Positions 8,147-16,794 of a stretch of DNA of 64,000 bases are shown here, piece by piece (positions within the stretch are counted from its first letter, which is position 1; each line of letters begins with the position of its first letter). Below the pieces are notes generated by a model. That model had not been told where the DNA came from, ran no database searches, and saw only the letters and a program-made list of their open reading frames with translations. The translations under genes were made by a program, and so were the position numbers. This DNA is from Prolixibacteraceae bacterium (GTDB lineage: Bacteria; Bacteroidota; Bacteroidia; Bacteroidales; Prolixibacteraceae), in NCBI GenBank assembly GCA_019459525.1, contig JAIBEY010000094.1, positions 1 to 64,000 on the forward strand, read 5' to 3'.

Positions 8147-8701
8147 TTGAGTCAGACAGCATTCATACATCAGGATTTGATAGCCGATAGCATAAAAGGC
8201 AGCAACAAAGCCCGCTACCAGCTTTATCAGTTGTATTCCAAAGCGATGTTCAACGTGTGTTTCCGCATGATGAACAGTCGCGAGGATGCTGAAGATATGC
8301 TGCAGGAAGTATTCATCCAGGCTTTTCAGAAACTCGAAACGTTCCGTAATGAATCGAGTTTTGGCACCTGGCTGAAAACGATCACGGTTCACACCTGCAT
8401 CAACGCGCTGAATAAACGGAAACTGGATCTGAAATATTTTGATGAAATGCACCGATTCGATGCCGTGGAAGAAGAACCTGAAGAAGCTTTATATACGACC
8501 GAAAATATAATGGAAGCGATGAACCAACTTCCGGAAGGCGGCCGGATTATTTTCTCGCTTTACCTGCTCGAAGGGTACGATCATGGTGAAATTGCACAGA
8601 TTCTGAACATTACCGAATCGACATCGAAAACGCAATACATGCGCGCCAAACGAAAGGTTTACGAATTAATGAAACGAGCATGTACAGAAAAAACAGAATA
8701 A
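8147..8701 (+). CDS. ECF-type RNA polymerase sigma factor
   Basis: The 184-aa sigma-70 family protein shows region 2 (about 20-90; NSREDAEDMLQEVFIQAFQKL and then FGTWLKTITVHTCINALNKRK) and region 4 (about 120-175; LPEGGRIIFSLYLLEGYDHGEIAQIL). The only start that keeps region 2 whole is TTG at 8147, because a stop lies three codons upstream and the next ATG (in AMFNVCF) would cut region 2. It heads a cluster with an anti-sigma-like gene and exported proteins, and is the likely activator of that cluster. Confidence 0.9.
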   Translation: MSQTAFIHQDLIADSIKGSNKARYQLYQLYSKAMFNVCFRMMNSREDAEDMLQEVFIQAFQKLETFRNESSFGTWLKTITVHTCINALNKRKLDLKYFDEMHRFDAVEEEPEEALYTTENIMEAMNQLPEGGRIIFSLYLLEGYDHGEIAQILNITESTSKTQYMRAKRKVYELMKRACTEKTE

Positions 8702-8703
8702 GG

Positions 8704-8787
8704 ATGAGATACTCACATGCGAGTTCCATCCGGCAATTAAAAGCAATTTATTCTCGGATGAAACAGACAAAAACAAGAGCGATATGA
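8704..8787 (+). CDS. Possible 27-aa coupling ORF between sigma and anti-sigma genes
   Basis: An ATG two bases after the sigma-factor stop opens a 27-codon frame whose TGA overlaps the ATG of the following gene (ATGA at 8784-8787). The predicted peptide (MRYSHASSIRQLKAIYSRMK and seven more residues) is basic with no known family. It may only serve translational coupling or may be chance. The anti-sigma frame itself is also open upstream to 8673 but without an ATG. Confidence 0.25.
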   Translation: MRYSHASSIRQLKAIYSRMKQTKTRAI

Positions 8788-9299
8788 AAATGGACAGATT
8801 GGAATCGTTTGTAAATGAAAACCGGCATGAATTTGACAGGCTGGAACCCTCAGATAAAATGTGGGATGCCATTAGCAGCAAACTGGATGAACAACCCCGA
8901 CAAAAGGTGAGGAAATTCGGCTGGATGAAGGTTGCCGCAGTGGCAGCCGTAATCGTACTCCTCCCAACCATATGGATTCAGCTTAAATTTTCGGAGCAAA
9001 GCCAAACAGCAAAAGCAGGCCCGGTCGATCCTGAAGTTCAGGAATTAATGGAAGCCGAAGCATTCTATGCGCAGGAAGTTTCAGGGAAATTGGTAGAAAT
9101 ACAGAAATGCTACAAAATATATCCTGAACTGAAGTCGGAAATTGAAGGTGATTTAAGCGAGCTGGAATCGATGTACCTCTCGTTGAAAAACGACCTGAAA
9201 GAAAATATTTCGAACAAAGAAGTGATTGAAGCCATGATTGAGAACAACCGAAACCGGATGAAACTGGTAGAAGACGTTCTGGAACAAATAAATTGTTAA
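8784..9299 (+). CDS. Putative anti-sigma factor, single-pass membrane protein
   Basis: The 171-aa protein has a charged N-terminal cytoplasmic part (1-47; MKMDRLESFVNENRHEFD, SDKMWDAI), one membrane segment (about 50-68; VAAVAAVIVLLPTIWIQL) and a periplasmic helical part. This is the usual layout of anti-sigma factors encoded next to ECF genes in Bacteroidota. It lies just after the ECF gene at 8147 and 4 bp before the next gene. The function is inferred from layout and position; no zinc-binding HxxxCxxC motif is present. Confidence 0.72.
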   Translation: MKMDRLESFVNENRHEFDRLEPSDKMWDAISSKLDEQPRQKVRKFGWMKVAAVAAVIVLLPTIWIQLKFSEQSQTAKAGPVDPEVQELMEAEAFYAQEVSGKLVEIQKCYKIYPELKSEIEGDLSELESMYLSLKNDLKENISNKEVIEAMIENNRNRMKLVEDVLEQINC

Positions 9300-9303
9300 C
9301 CAA

Positions 9304-10416
9304 ATGGTTATGAATAAAAAGACAAAAAATACAGGTATCCGGTTCCTATTATCAGGATTATTTTTTCTGATGAGCCTGAGTTCGTACGCCCAGTTTACCG
9401 AAACCCGTGAGTTTGTAAAGCGTTTCAAAATACAGCCCGAAACCCGTATCGATATTACCAATAAATATGGCCGTGTTGAGCTGAATACCTGGAAGAAGGA
9501 CTCGGTGGTCATCTTTTTCAAGATGGAAATCAATGAGAAAAAACCCATCAAGCTCGAAAAAACGCTGGGTAATCTGGACTTCGACATCAGCAACAGCCAA
9601 CATTACCTGATCGTAAAAACCCAGGTTGACAAAAACCGAAGCCAGATAGAAAGCGAATTGCTGAAATTCAAGGAAACCATGTTGCAAACCAATGGTAGCA
9701 TTCGAATCGACCTGGTGGTTTGGCTTCCCGACGATCATGAACTGCGGCTCGAAAACAAGTTCGGCGATATTATTATGGGCGATTTTCAGGGTGAAACGCA
9801 GATCATTCTCAGCAACGGAAAACTGAAATGCGGAGACTTACCCAAAAGGGCCAGTCTTAATCTCAGCTTTGCCGATGCCAGCATCAACAACCTGCCCAAT
9901 GCACGAATTGTAAGCAATTACAGCGATATTAACCTGCGGAATTCGGGTACGCTCCGGCTCGAAACCAAATCATCAACCATTGAGATATTGAACTCCAGTG
10001 ATTTGAGCATTGATTCGCGCAGGGATAAATACCGGATCAGGATAGCCGAAAAACTGGATGCTTACGGGAATTTCAGCCATTTTATGGTAACCGAACTTAA
10101 AAATAAGGCCAACATGCGCCTAAGCTACGGCAGTCTGGATATTGAAAAAATTCAACCTGATTTCAGCAGTATTTACGTTGAGTCCCGATCGACCGATTTG
10201 AACCTTTATTTCAACCCTGAAGCGAAATTTAATTTCCTGATTACCGAAACAAAAACCGACCTGAATCTGGGCCGCGAACTGAAGGTGGAAGATAAGGAAG
10301 TACTCGATTCGAAAGAAAACAAGGTGCGACATTCCGGTTATTTCAGCAAGAAAATGAAAGAAGACCAACTTATAATTAATGCCGTTGGCGGCGAAACGAA
10401 CGTGTTGTCGTATTAA
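9304..10416 (+). CDS. Exported beta-helix-like protein (DUF4097-like)
   Basis: The 370-aa protein has a signal peptide (hydrophobic 12-29, cleavage near SSYAQ). It continues with short alternating strands such as NKYGRVELNTWKKD, ENKFGDIIMGDF and SYGSLDIEKI. These turn patterns (GD/GxV/GxL repeats) are typical of the DUF4097/putative adhesin group, probably a right-handed parallel beta helix in the periplasm or on the outer membrane. It begins 4 bp after the anti-sigma stop and is therefore probably in the same operon. The function is unknown. Confidence 0.75.
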   Translation: MVMNKKTKNTGIRFLLSGLFFLMSLSSYAQFTETREFVKRFKIQPETRIDITNKYGRVELNTWKKDSVVIFFKMEINEKKPIKLEKTLGNLDFDISNSQHYLIVKTQVDKNRSQIESELLKFKETMLQTNGSIRIDLVVWLPDDHELRLENKFGDIIMGDFQGETQIILSNGKLKCGDLPKRASLNLSFADASINNLPNARIVSNYSDINLRNSGTLRLETKSSTIEILNSSDLSIDSRRDKYRIRIAEKLDAYGNFSHFMVTELKNKANMRLSYGSLDIEKIQPDFSSIYVESRSTDLNLYFNPEAKFNFLITETKTDLNLGRELKVEDKEVLDSKENKVRHSGYFSKKMKEDQLIINAVGGETNVLSY

Positions 10417-10547
10417 ACCCGAATGCCGTTCAACAACCATTTCAAGCCATTCAGTACCAATTCCTGACTATCTGGAAACATCCTTTAGGCTATTCTTTCG
10501 GATCATTCAACATTTGTATCCTGAAGTGAATCAATACTTCATGTTTA

Positions 10548-10578
10548 CCGGATAAAAAAATCAAACTTTTTTATCCGG
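10548..10578. terminator. Hairpin after the sigma/anti-sigma/DUF4097-like operon
   Basis: A perfect 12-bp stem, CCGGATAAAAAA (10548-10559) pairing with 10567-10578, has a 7-nt loop. The stem itself is A/T-rich on one side but a T-run after it is short (ATTTG). It could be a terminator or a processing/attenuation hairpin before the DUF2807 gene. Confidence 0.5.
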
Positions 10579-10679
10579 ATTTGCAACCACCCAAATAAAA
10601 CCTTGTCTATTAGAAACAGAAAACAAAAACAGATAACAATTCAGAAACAAAACAAGTAAAGAAAACAAATCTCAAAGTC

Positions 10680-11402
10680 ATGAAAACAATTAAAACTCCT
10701 TTATTAATAGCGTTATTCGCTTTGCTTATTGGTACAAGTTCCTGTGTCGATGATATCTTTCTGGAAGGCAACGGAATTGTGGAAACAGAATTCCGCAGGG
10801 CTTCAGGGTTCGATGCCGTTTCTTCGAGCGGCGACTTCGATGTAACGATCGTTCCAGGCGACAAATATTCAGTAGAAATAACTGCCGAATCGAACCTGAT
10901 GTCCTATATTGAAACTGATGTGGTGGGAAATACGCTTAAAATACGCACCCGCGGGATGTATTCCCTACGCGACCATCGTACCATCGAAATTTACATCACC
11001 ACTCCGGTTCTTAATGGTGTAGCTTTAAGCGGGTCAGGAATAATTAAAACCGGTAGTTTTTTGAGCGACGATTTCCGTGTTACGCTCTCCGGATCAGGAG
11101 ATATTGACACACAAATCAGCTCAGAAACATTAAAAGCCAATGTTTCAGGTTCCGGCAGTATTTTTATCGAGGGCGATACTTTTGAAAGTGAATTTGTAAT
11201 CAGCGGTTCAGGTAAAATCAAATCATACGATCTTGAACAAAGTATTTGTCAGGCAACAATTTCAGGTTCGGGCGACATGTATGTCAATGCAAGTGAAGCC
11301 ATTGATGCTCATATCTCCGGAAGCGGAAGGGTCTATTACATCAATTATCCGGTTGTCCATACCAGTATTTCGGGATCGGGCGGAGTTGTTGATAAAAACT
11401 AA
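10680..11402 (+). CDS. DUF2807 (GIN-domain) lipoprotein
   Basis: The 240-aa protein has a lipoprotein signal ending in TSSC (Cys22). A GIN/DUF2807 domain follows, marked by FDAVSSSGDFDVTI and seven SGSG turns spaced 20-25 residues apart (for example LSGSGIIK, LSGSGDID, ISGSGRVY). Each SGSG marks a coil of a parallel beta-helix. Such proteins are common in Bacteroidota next to ECF factors and beta-helix proteins, and are probably anchored in the envelope. Ligand and role are unknown. Confidence 0.9.
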   Translation: MKTIKTPLLIALFALLIGTSSCVDDIFLEGNGIVETEFRRASGFDAVSSSGDFDVTIVPGDKYSVEITAESNLMSYIETDVVGNTLKIRTRGMYSLRDHRTIEIYITTPVLNGVALSGSGIIKTGSFLSDDFRVTLSGSGDIDTQISSETLKANVSGSGSIFIEGDTFESEFVISGSGKIKSYDLEQSICQATISGSGDMYVNASEAIDAHISGSGRVYYINYPVVHTSISGSGGVVDKN

Positions 11403-11492
11403 CAGGCTTTCACACGTAAATTCAGCATGCTGAACAACAATCACTATTTAAGAGTTATTCCTGAATCCCAATATTGAACAAAACTACTAGCA

Positions 11493-11999
11493 ATGAAACA
11501 ATTTTATACTCTAAGTATCCTGATCTTCCTTGTCATACAAGGGTTTGCGCAAGGCCCAGAAAAAGCTATCGGTATCCGTGGCGGTGTTTCTTCAGGATTT
11601 GAATACCGTGTTTTTTCGGGCGAATTAACCTCCTATAAAGTATTATTATCGACCCGGAAGCAAGGGTTACAACTAACCGGAATGAAAGAGTTCCACATGC
11701 CGCAAGCCTTTGATTTTAATGAAGATTTATCGTTTGTTTACGGTTTTGGCGCCCATGTAGGAATTGAATCCTGGTATGTGTATCGCGACTACGACGGCTA
11801 TCATCCTGACGATTGGTACCGCGACCGGAGAACTGGGCCAGTTGCGGGTCTTGATGCCCTGGGTGCCGTTGAATACACCATTCCGCAAATTCCGCTGGTC
11901 GTTGGTATTGAAGCCAAACCCTATTTCAACCTCTTCGGAAAAAACTTCTTTCAGCTTCAACCGTTCGACTTTGCCTTCACGGTAAAATACACGTTCTAA
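11493..11999 (+). CDS. Exported protein, probable small outer-membrane beta-barrel
   Basis: The 168-aa protein has a signal peptide (cleavage near IQGFAQ). Alternating hydrophobic/polar strands and a C-terminal aromatic residue (TVKYTF) are hallmarks of outer-membrane beta-barrels. It includes a Tyr/Asp-rich loop (YVYRDYDGYHPDDWYRD). No specific family is recognised. It lies 32 bp before another barrel-like gene and belongs to the envelope-stress-like cluster. Confidence 0.7.
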   Translation: MKQFYTLSILIFLVIQGFAQGPEKAIGIRGGVSSGFEYRVFSGELTSYKVLLSTRKQGLQLTGMKEFHMPQAFDFNEDLSFVYGFGAHVGIESWYVYRDYDGYHPDDWYRDRRTGPVAGLDALGAVEYTIPQIPLVVGIEAKPYFNLFGKNFFQLQPFDFAFTVKYTF

Positions 12000-12031
12000 G
12001 AAAACAGAAAACAACAATTAAACAATTAAAA

Positions 12032-12655
12032 ATGAAAAAGTTAACACTCCTGATTTTTCTGGGGCTAGGTTTCTTATTGGCCTCAGCCCAGGAAAACAAT
12101 GAAAATGACCAGATCTCAACCATCTTCTCTAAAAACCGCAGAAATGGCGGTTATGGCGCGCTTTCGTTAAGCTACACCCAAATCGACGGTAAAGATGCTT
12201 TCCTGATGGGAGCCCGCGGCTCATGGATTATCGACCATTCGTTTGCCATTGGGCTGGGTGGCTGTGGTTTTATTAACGATGTAAATTATAACAATGTGCT
12301 CGATAACGACTTGAATTACAACCTGGCCGGTGGATACGGCGGCTTGTATCTCGAACCCATTCTTGCCCCGCGGTTGCCGGTACATCTTTCCTTCCCGGTA
12401 TTATTTGGCGTTGGTGCAATCACCAATATCGAAGATCACCGCAATTGGGACGAGTGGGTTTTCGATGAATCCGACAACGATGTTTACCTGGTTTTCGAAC
12501 CATCAGTTGAACTCGAATTTAACATGACCCGCCATTTGCGTTTGGCAGGTTCTGTCGGATACCGGTTTACTTCGGATATCGACATTCGGAACACGAATCC
12601 CGATATCCTGAAAGGAACCAACATTGGCCTCGTTTTTAAATTTGGCAGATTCTAA
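12032..12655 (+). CDS. Exported protein, probable outer-membrane beta-barrel
   Basis: The 207-aa protein has a signal peptide (MKKLTLLIFLGLGFLLASAQ). Amphipathic strands (GYGALSLSYTQIDG, RHLRLAGSVGYRF) follow, and the last strand ends in Phe (GLVFKFGRF). An acidic loop (EDHRNWDEWVFDESDNDVY) could bind cations. It is the last gene of the cluster that starts with the ECF factor at 8147 and is followed by a terminator. Confidence 0.72.
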   Translation: MKKLTLLIFLGLGFLLASAQENNENDQISTIFSKNRRNGGYGALSLSYTQIDGKDAFLMGARGSWIIDHSFAIGLGGCGFINDVNYNNVLDNDLNYNLAGGYGGLYLEPILAPRLPVHLSFPVLFGVGAITNIEDHRNWDEWVFDESDNDVYLVFEPSVELEFNMTRHLRLAGSVGYRFTSDIDIRNTNPDILKGTNIGLVFKFGRF

Positions 12656-12680
12656 AAAAGTACGCTTTTACACGTGACAG

Positions 12681-12717
12681 TCAGGGTTTCACTCCAAAGT
12701 GAAGCCCTGATTTTTTT
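12681..12717 (+). terminator. Rho-independent terminator after the barrel-protein genes
   Basis: TCAGGG-T-TTCACT pairs with AGTGAA-G-CCCTGA (one T-G wobble), and TTTTTTT follows at 12711-12717. Confidence 0.88.
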
Positions 12718-12744
12718 CAACTTTTTTATCTTCCCATTTATCCA

Positions 12745-12752
12745 TACTTTTG
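12745..12752 (+). promoter_or_regulatory. Likely -7 box (TAnnTTTG) for the DMT transporter gene
   Basis: TACTTTTG matches the Bacteroidota -7 consensus TAnnTTTG. It lies 22 bp before the ATG at 12774 and just after the preceding terminator. A clear -33 TTTG was not found at the right spacing. Confidence 0.45.
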
Positions 12753-12773
12753 CGGCTCTATCAAAAAACAAAA

Positions 12774-13691
12774 ATGAAGAATAAATCCTGGGTTCCGTTT
12801 GGGGCTGCGCTGTTATCCATGATTTTTTGGAGCTTTTCATTCGTCTGGATCAAAATTGTTTACGAAGCCTACGGGCCGTTAACAACAGTTCTGTTCAGGC
12901 TGCTCATCTCATCCGGATTAATGCTCATTTTTACGATCCTCAGCCGCAAACTTCAAAAAATACAACCCGGCGATCTGAAGTTTTTTCTTTTGCTGGCTTT
13001 TTTCGAGCCTTTCCTTTATTTTATGGGCGAAAGCTACGGGCTGAAATACGTTTCGTCAACAGTTGCGTCGGTTATTGTAGCAACCATCCCCCTGTTTTCG
13101 CCTGTGGCTGCCTGGTATTTTTACAAAGAGAAACTCAGCCGCACAAACCTTTATGGCTTAATAATTACATTTCTGGGAGTCAGCCTGGTAGTGCTCGATG
13201 CTTCATTTAAATTCACAGCTTCGCCGCTGGGCGTTTCACTCGAATTTCTGGCCGTGATGGGAGCCATCGGCTATGCCAGCGTGCTGAAAGGTATTTCGCA
13301 CCGTTACAACACCTTCACCATCATTACCTACCAGAACCTGATTGGGGCTGCCTTTTTTCTTCCGTTCTGGCTGGGCTTCGAAATGAAGGATTTCTCACAA
13401 GTCCCATTCCATGCAGAGGCTTTTTGGGCCATCATTAAACTGGCTATTTTTGCATCAACATTTGCGTTTATGCTGTTTACTTACAGCGTGCGAAACCTCG
13501 GAATCAACAAATCAAATATTTTCATCAACGTTATACCGGTATTCGTGGCGGTTATTGCCTACATCGTTTTAGGCGACCAACTTAACTTTCATCAAATGGT
13601 CGGAATTGCCATTGTTATTTCCGGATTATTTTTAGCTCAAATTAATTGGAAACGAAAAAAGAATGGATCAAATCCCATATATCAAGCCTGA
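12774..13691 (+). CDS. DMT-superfamily (EamA) transporter
   Basis: The 305-aa integral membrane protein has about ten hydrophobic helices arranged as two EamA repeats (about 8-140 and 155-295). Such permeases move small metabolites, often amino acids or nucleotide-related compounds; the substrate cannot be told from sequence. I chose ATG 12774 because the upstream TTG (12750) overlaps the promoter box. The 3' end overlaps the YkgJ gene by 29 bp in another frame, so the two are co-transcribed. Confidence 0.9.
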   Translation: MKNKSWVPFGAALLSMIFWSFSFVWIKIVYEAYGPLTTVLFRLLISSGLMLIFTILSRKLQKIQPGDLKFFLLLAFFEPFLYFMGESYGLKYVSSTVASVIVATIPLFSPVAAWYFYKEKLSRTNLYGLIITFLGVSLVVLDASFKFTASPLGVSLEFLAVMGAIGYASVLKGISHRYNTFTIITYQNLIGAAFFLPFWLGFEMKDFSQVPFHAEAFWAIIKLAIFASTFAFMLFTYSVRNLGINKSNIFINVIPVFVAVIAYIVLGDQLNFHQMVGIAIVISGLFLAQINWKRKKNGSNPIYQA

Positions 13692-14175
13692 AAAATTAAG
13701 AGAATTCACCAACAACCGGAGACAGGATTTTACCTTGCTTTTCAAGAAACTGAAAGCCAAAAAACCGAAGAATCTGGATGATGTGATTCACGAATTACAC
13801 AACGAAGCTTTCGACCAGTTTGATTGCCTCACCTGTGCCAACTGCTGCTCAACCATAAGCCCGGTTATTACTGAAAAAGATGCTGAACGAATGGCTAAAC
13901 GACTTAAAATGAAAGCCGTCGATTTTATTTCCCAGTATTTGCGCATCGACGAAGACAAAGATTACGTTTTTAAGCAAACGCCCTGCCCTTTTCTGATGGC
14001 CGATAATTACTGCATGGTTTACGAAGACCGGCCCAAAGCCTGCCGCGAATATCCGCACACCGACCGCAAACGCATGTACCAAATTTTGAACCTGACCCAT
14101 AAAAATTGTGAAGTTTGTCCGGTTGTTTTTTGCATTACCGATGAGTTGTCCAAAAACTCCATATTTAAAGTTTAG
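13663..14175 (+). CDS. YkgJ-family cysteine cluster protein
   Basis: The 170-aa soluble protein has the cysteine pattern of the YkgJ/CxxCxxCC family: CLTCANCC (about 52-59), then CPFLMADNYCMVYEDRPKAC and later CEVC and CPVVFC motifs. The cysteines probably bind a metal or an Fe-S cluster. The biochemical role of the family is poorly defined. It starts inside the last codons of the DMT transporter gene. Confidence 0.85.
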   Translation: MDQIPYIKPEKLREFTNNRRQDFTLLFKKLKAKKPKNLDDVIHELHNEAFDQFDCLTCANCCSTISPVITEKDAERMAKRLKMKAVDFISQYLRIDEDKDYVFKQTPCPFLMADNYCMVYEDRPKACREYPHTDRKRMYQILNLTHKNCEVCPVVFCITDELSKNSIFKV

Positions 14176-14229
14176 GCTGAATTAATCGGCAAATTTCTTT
14201 TGCAAATAATTAACCGAACTGCAACAAAT

Positions 14230-14258
14230 AGCGGCAAATAATTGCCTTATTTGCTGCT
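14230..14258. other. Intergenic hairpin between ykgJ-like and rimK-like genes
   Basis: AGCGGCAAATA pairs with TATTTGCTGCT (one G-T pair), giving an 11-bp stem with a 7-nt loop. There is no clear T-run, so termination is uncertain. Confidence 0.35.
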
Positions 14259-14295
14259 CAAATTATTCACCTGACAAAAGGATAAAATTACCTTC

Positions 14296-15702
14296 ATGGA
14301 ATTAGGAAATCATATTATCATTGGCGGTGCTGAATGGTGTGCTTTGCCGGGATTGAATATTCCAGCAGTAAAAGCACGGGTCGATTCAGGAGCCAAAACA
14401 TCGGCATTACACGCCAGTAATATACAGAAAATCAACCGAAAAGGTGAAAAATGGGTTAGTTTCGAAGTACATCCCATCCAGGAATCACGTCGGATTACTA
14501 TCCGTTGTGAAGCCAAAGTCATCGACCAACGCATTGTAAAAAGTTCCAGCGGGATCGCTGAAAAAAGATATGTGATCAGCTCATCAATGAAAATTGGCGA
14601 ACACCAGTGGAATATTGAGCTAACACTGGCCAACCGCGACTCGATGGGTTTCCGGATGTTGCTGGGCCGCGAAGCCATGGAAAACCGGGTGCTGGTCGAT
14701 CCGGCCAATAATTTTTTGCAGGGCGATTATGCCGATGGAAAAATCAACGAGTTGTACCAGCATGTAAAAGATGTCCGCAGCGGTTTGCGCATTGGCTTAC
14801 TGGCCAGTAATCCGCTACTTTACAGCAACCAACGGATTATGAAAGCCGGGGAGGAACGTGGGCACGAAATGGTTTTCCTGAATGTTCAGCAATGCTACAT
14901 GAAACTGGATGCCACCCAACCGGAAATCCGCTACCGTGGTGGTAAAAGTCTTACCAATCTGGATGCTATTGTACCGCGCATCAAACCAAACCTTACGTTT
15001 TACAGCCTGGCCCTGATCAGGCAATTTGAAGCGCTTGGTATTTTTTGTGCCAACTCCTGGGAAGCGATAAGTAAATCACGCGACAAACTGTATTCATCTC
15101 AGCTCTTTTCGCAAAATGGAATTCACATTCCAATTACAGGTTTTGCCAAATCGCCACTCGACACTGCTGATTTAATCAACATGGTTAACGGAGCACCTTT
15201 GGTCATTAAATTGCTTGAAGGGACACAAGGAAAAGGAGTTGTTCTGGCCGAAAATGCCAAAGCTGCCGAAAGTGTAATCAACGCATTTAAAAGCCTTCAG
15301 GCCAACATTTTGGTTCAGGAGTTTATAAAAGAAGCCGAAGGCAGGGATATCCGCTGTTTTGTAATTGACGGCAAAGTGGTTGCATCGATTCAACGTGAAG
15401 CTGCCAAAGGCGAATTCAGGGCGAATCTACACCAGGGAGGAAAAGCATCGCTTATTAAAATTACAAAAGATGAAAAAAAACTGGCCGTAAAAGCAGCCAA
15501 AGTGCTCGGATTACAAATTGCCGGAGTTGATATCATCCGCTCCAACAGAGGACCATTGTTACTGGAAGTAAATTCGTCGCCGGGGCTGGAAGGTATCGAA
15601 AAAGCCACTGGTAAAGACATTGCCGGAATGATGATTACAGCCATTGAAAAACAGTTGGGCTGGCAACGCGACCTTGTAATCAGAGCTGCTGAACCGGATT
15701 AA
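14296..15702 (+). CDS. rimK: Retropepsin-like (RimB-type) domain fused to RimK-type ATP-grasp ligase
   Basis: The 468-aa cytoplasmic protein has two domains. Residues 1-145 match the RimB/ATP-dependent zinc protease family, a retropepsin-like fold, with [21 protein letters not shown] (Asp30-Ser-Gly) and LLGREAM. Residues 155-460 are a RimK-type ATP-grasp ligase with a Ser/Asn-rich pre-domain, the lysine stretch [33 protein letters not shown] and [11 protein letters not shown] (metal-binding Glu/Asn). RimK adds glutamate residues to the C-terminus of ribosomal protein S6, and RimB in other bacteria is a separate protein that removes or regulates them. The fusion puts writer and putative eraser in one chain. 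Confidence 0.88.
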   Translation: MELGNHIIIGGAEWCALPGLNIPAVKARVDSGAKTSALHASNIQKINRKGEKWVSFEVHPIQESRRITIRCEAKVIDQRIVKSSSGIAEKRYVISSSMKIGEHQWNIELTLANRDSMGFRMLLGREAMENRVLVDPANNFLQGDYADGKINELYQHVKDVRSGLRIGLLASNPLLYSNQRIMKAGEERGHEMVFLNVQQCYMKLDATQPEIRYRGGKSLTNLDAIVPRIKPNLTFYSLALIRQFEALGIFCANSWEAISKSRDKLYSSQLFSQNGIHIPITGFAKSPLDTADLINMVNGAPLVIKLLEGTQGKGVVLAENAKAAESVINAFKSLQANILVQEFIKEAEGRDIRCFVIDGKVVASIQREAAKGEFRANLHQGGKASLIKITKDEKKLAVKAAKVLGLQIAGVDIIRSNRGPLLLEVNSSPGLEGIEKATGKDIAGMMITAIEKQLGWQRDLVIRAAEPD

Positions 15703-15742
15703 CTGCTTTTTCCATTTTCATTCGATAGGCTTATGGATACTC

Positions 15743-15772
15743 CCTTCGATACGCTTCGCTACTCAGGGAGCA
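15743..15772 (+). repeat. Dispersed CCTTCGAT...CTCAGGGAGC repeat, copy 2
   Basis: The segment CCTTCGATACGCTTCGCTAC followed by TCAGGGAGCA lies between the rimK-like gene and tpiA. A degenerate inverted copy lies on the other side of tpiA at 16710-16736. Confidence 0.5.
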
Positions 15773-15864
15773 GTGCTACCAACTTTGGGTTCCAGGCTCA
15801 TTAAACTAAAGTTAATAAAGGCGAAAGCCTTGTTGGCCTGTTAGGATGTTCAAAAGCCTTTTCT

Positions 15865-15872
15865 TATTTTTG
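15865..15872 (+). promoter_or_regulatory. Likely -7 box (TAnnTTTG) for tpiA
   Basis: TATTTTTG matches the Bacteroidota -7 consensus 38 bp before the tpiA ATG. A -33 TTTG at the expected 19-21 bp spacing was not seen. Confidence 0.4.
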
Positions 15873-15910
15873 GGGGAATTTTCAATAAAAACATTTAAAA
15901 CCCATTGATA

Positions 15911-16669
15911 ATGAGAAAAAAGATTGTTGCCGGAAACTGGAAATGCAATACAACCGTTCAGGAAGGTGTTGAATTAGCTAAAGCTGTAAACGAATTAGTT
16001 GCTAAAGCTGATGCAAAAAATGTAGTTGTAGTTCTTGGAACTCCATTTACTCACATTACCAGCGTTGTTTCGGCTGTTGATGCCAGCCTGATTAATGTTG
16101 CTGCTCAGAACTGTGCTGCTGAAGCAAAAGGTGCTTTCACCGGCGAAGTTTCGGCTGCTATGGTTAAATCAACCGGTGCTACCCATGTCATTTTAGGTCA
16201 CTCGGAACGCAGAGAATATTATGGCGAAACCAGCGAAATCCTGAATAAAAAAGTGGCTTTGGCTTTGGCTAACGGCTTAACTCCAATTTATTGCTGCGGC
16301 GAAGCTCTTTCAATCCGCGAAGCTAACGAACAAAACGCTTACGTTAAAACTCAATTGGAAGAAACCATTTTCAACCTTAGCGCCGAAGATTTTTCGAAAT
16401 TGGCCATTGCTTACGAACCAATCTGGGCTATCGGAACCGGTGTAACAGCTTCTACTGCTCAAGCACAGGAAATGCTGGCTTACATCCGTGGTTTAATTGC
16501 TGACAAATTTGGCAAAGCTGTTGCCGAAGAAACCTCAATTCTGTACGGTGGTAGCTGTAACGCTAAAAATGCTCCTGAATTGTTTGCCCAGGCCGACATC
16601 GACGGTGGTTTAATTGGTGGCGCATCATTAAAAGCTGAAGATTTCCTCGGAATAATTACTGCATACTAA
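15911..16669 (+). CDS. tpiA: Triose-phosphate isomerase
   Basis: The 252-aa protein is a full-length (beta/alpha)8 triose-phosphate isomerase of glycolysis and gluconeogenesis. It interconverts dihydroxyacetone phosphate and glyceraldehyde 3-phosphate. The catalytic residues are all present: Lys11 in GNWKCN, His97 in LGHSERR, and Glu169 in [11 protein letters not shown]. The phosphate-binding end GGSCNAKN...[10 protein letters not shown] is also intact. ATG 15911 gives the normal N-terminus [11 protein letters not shown]. The gene is monocistronic, with its own probable -7 box and terminator. Its Ala/Val codon use (GCT-rich) looks like that of a highly expressed gene. Confidence 0.98.
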   Translation: MRKKIVAGNWKCNTTVQEGVELAKAVNELVAKADAKNVVVVLGTPFTHITSVVSAVDASLINVAAQNCAAEAKGAFTGEVSAAMVKSTGATHVILGHSERREYYGETSEILNKKVALALANGLTPIYCCGEALSIREANEQNAYVKTQLEETIFNLSAEDFSKLAIAYEPIWAIGTGVTASTAQAQEMLAYIRGLIADKFGKAVAEETSILYGGSCNAKNAPELFAQADIDGGLIGGASLKAEDFLGIITAY

Positions 16670-16709
16670 AAAAGAGACGGGATACGTAAGCCGGAAGACT
16701 GAAGCTAAA

Positions 16710-16736
16710 CTCACTGAGCAGCGTAGCGTATCAAAG
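16710..16736 (-). repeat. Dispersed CCTTCGAT...CTCAGGGAGC repeat, copy 3 (degenerate)
   Basis: CTCACTGAGCAGCGTAGCGT followed by ATCAAAG resembles the reverse complement of copy 2, with a few differences. It lies 40 bp after the tpiA stop. Confidence 0.4.
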
Positions 16737-16760
16737 AAGTTCTCCAAAACAATACAATAC

Positions 16761-16794
16761 AAAGACCATCCGTTGCCGGATGGTCTTTCTTTTT
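16761..16794 (+). terminator. Rho-independent terminator of tpiA
   Basis: A perfect 12-bp stem (16761-16772 with 16777-16788) has a TTGC tetraloop and is followed by TCTTTTT. Confidence 0.9.

Noticed and set aside
8006-8452. 148-codon minus-strand frame before and inside the ECF sigma gene
   Set aside because: It lies opposite conserved sigma region 2, so it is an antisense shadow.
12750-12773. Upstream TTG start for the DMT transporter
   Set aside because: The TTG overlaps a TAnnTTTG promoter box, and the ATG at 12774 gives a normal membrane-protein start.
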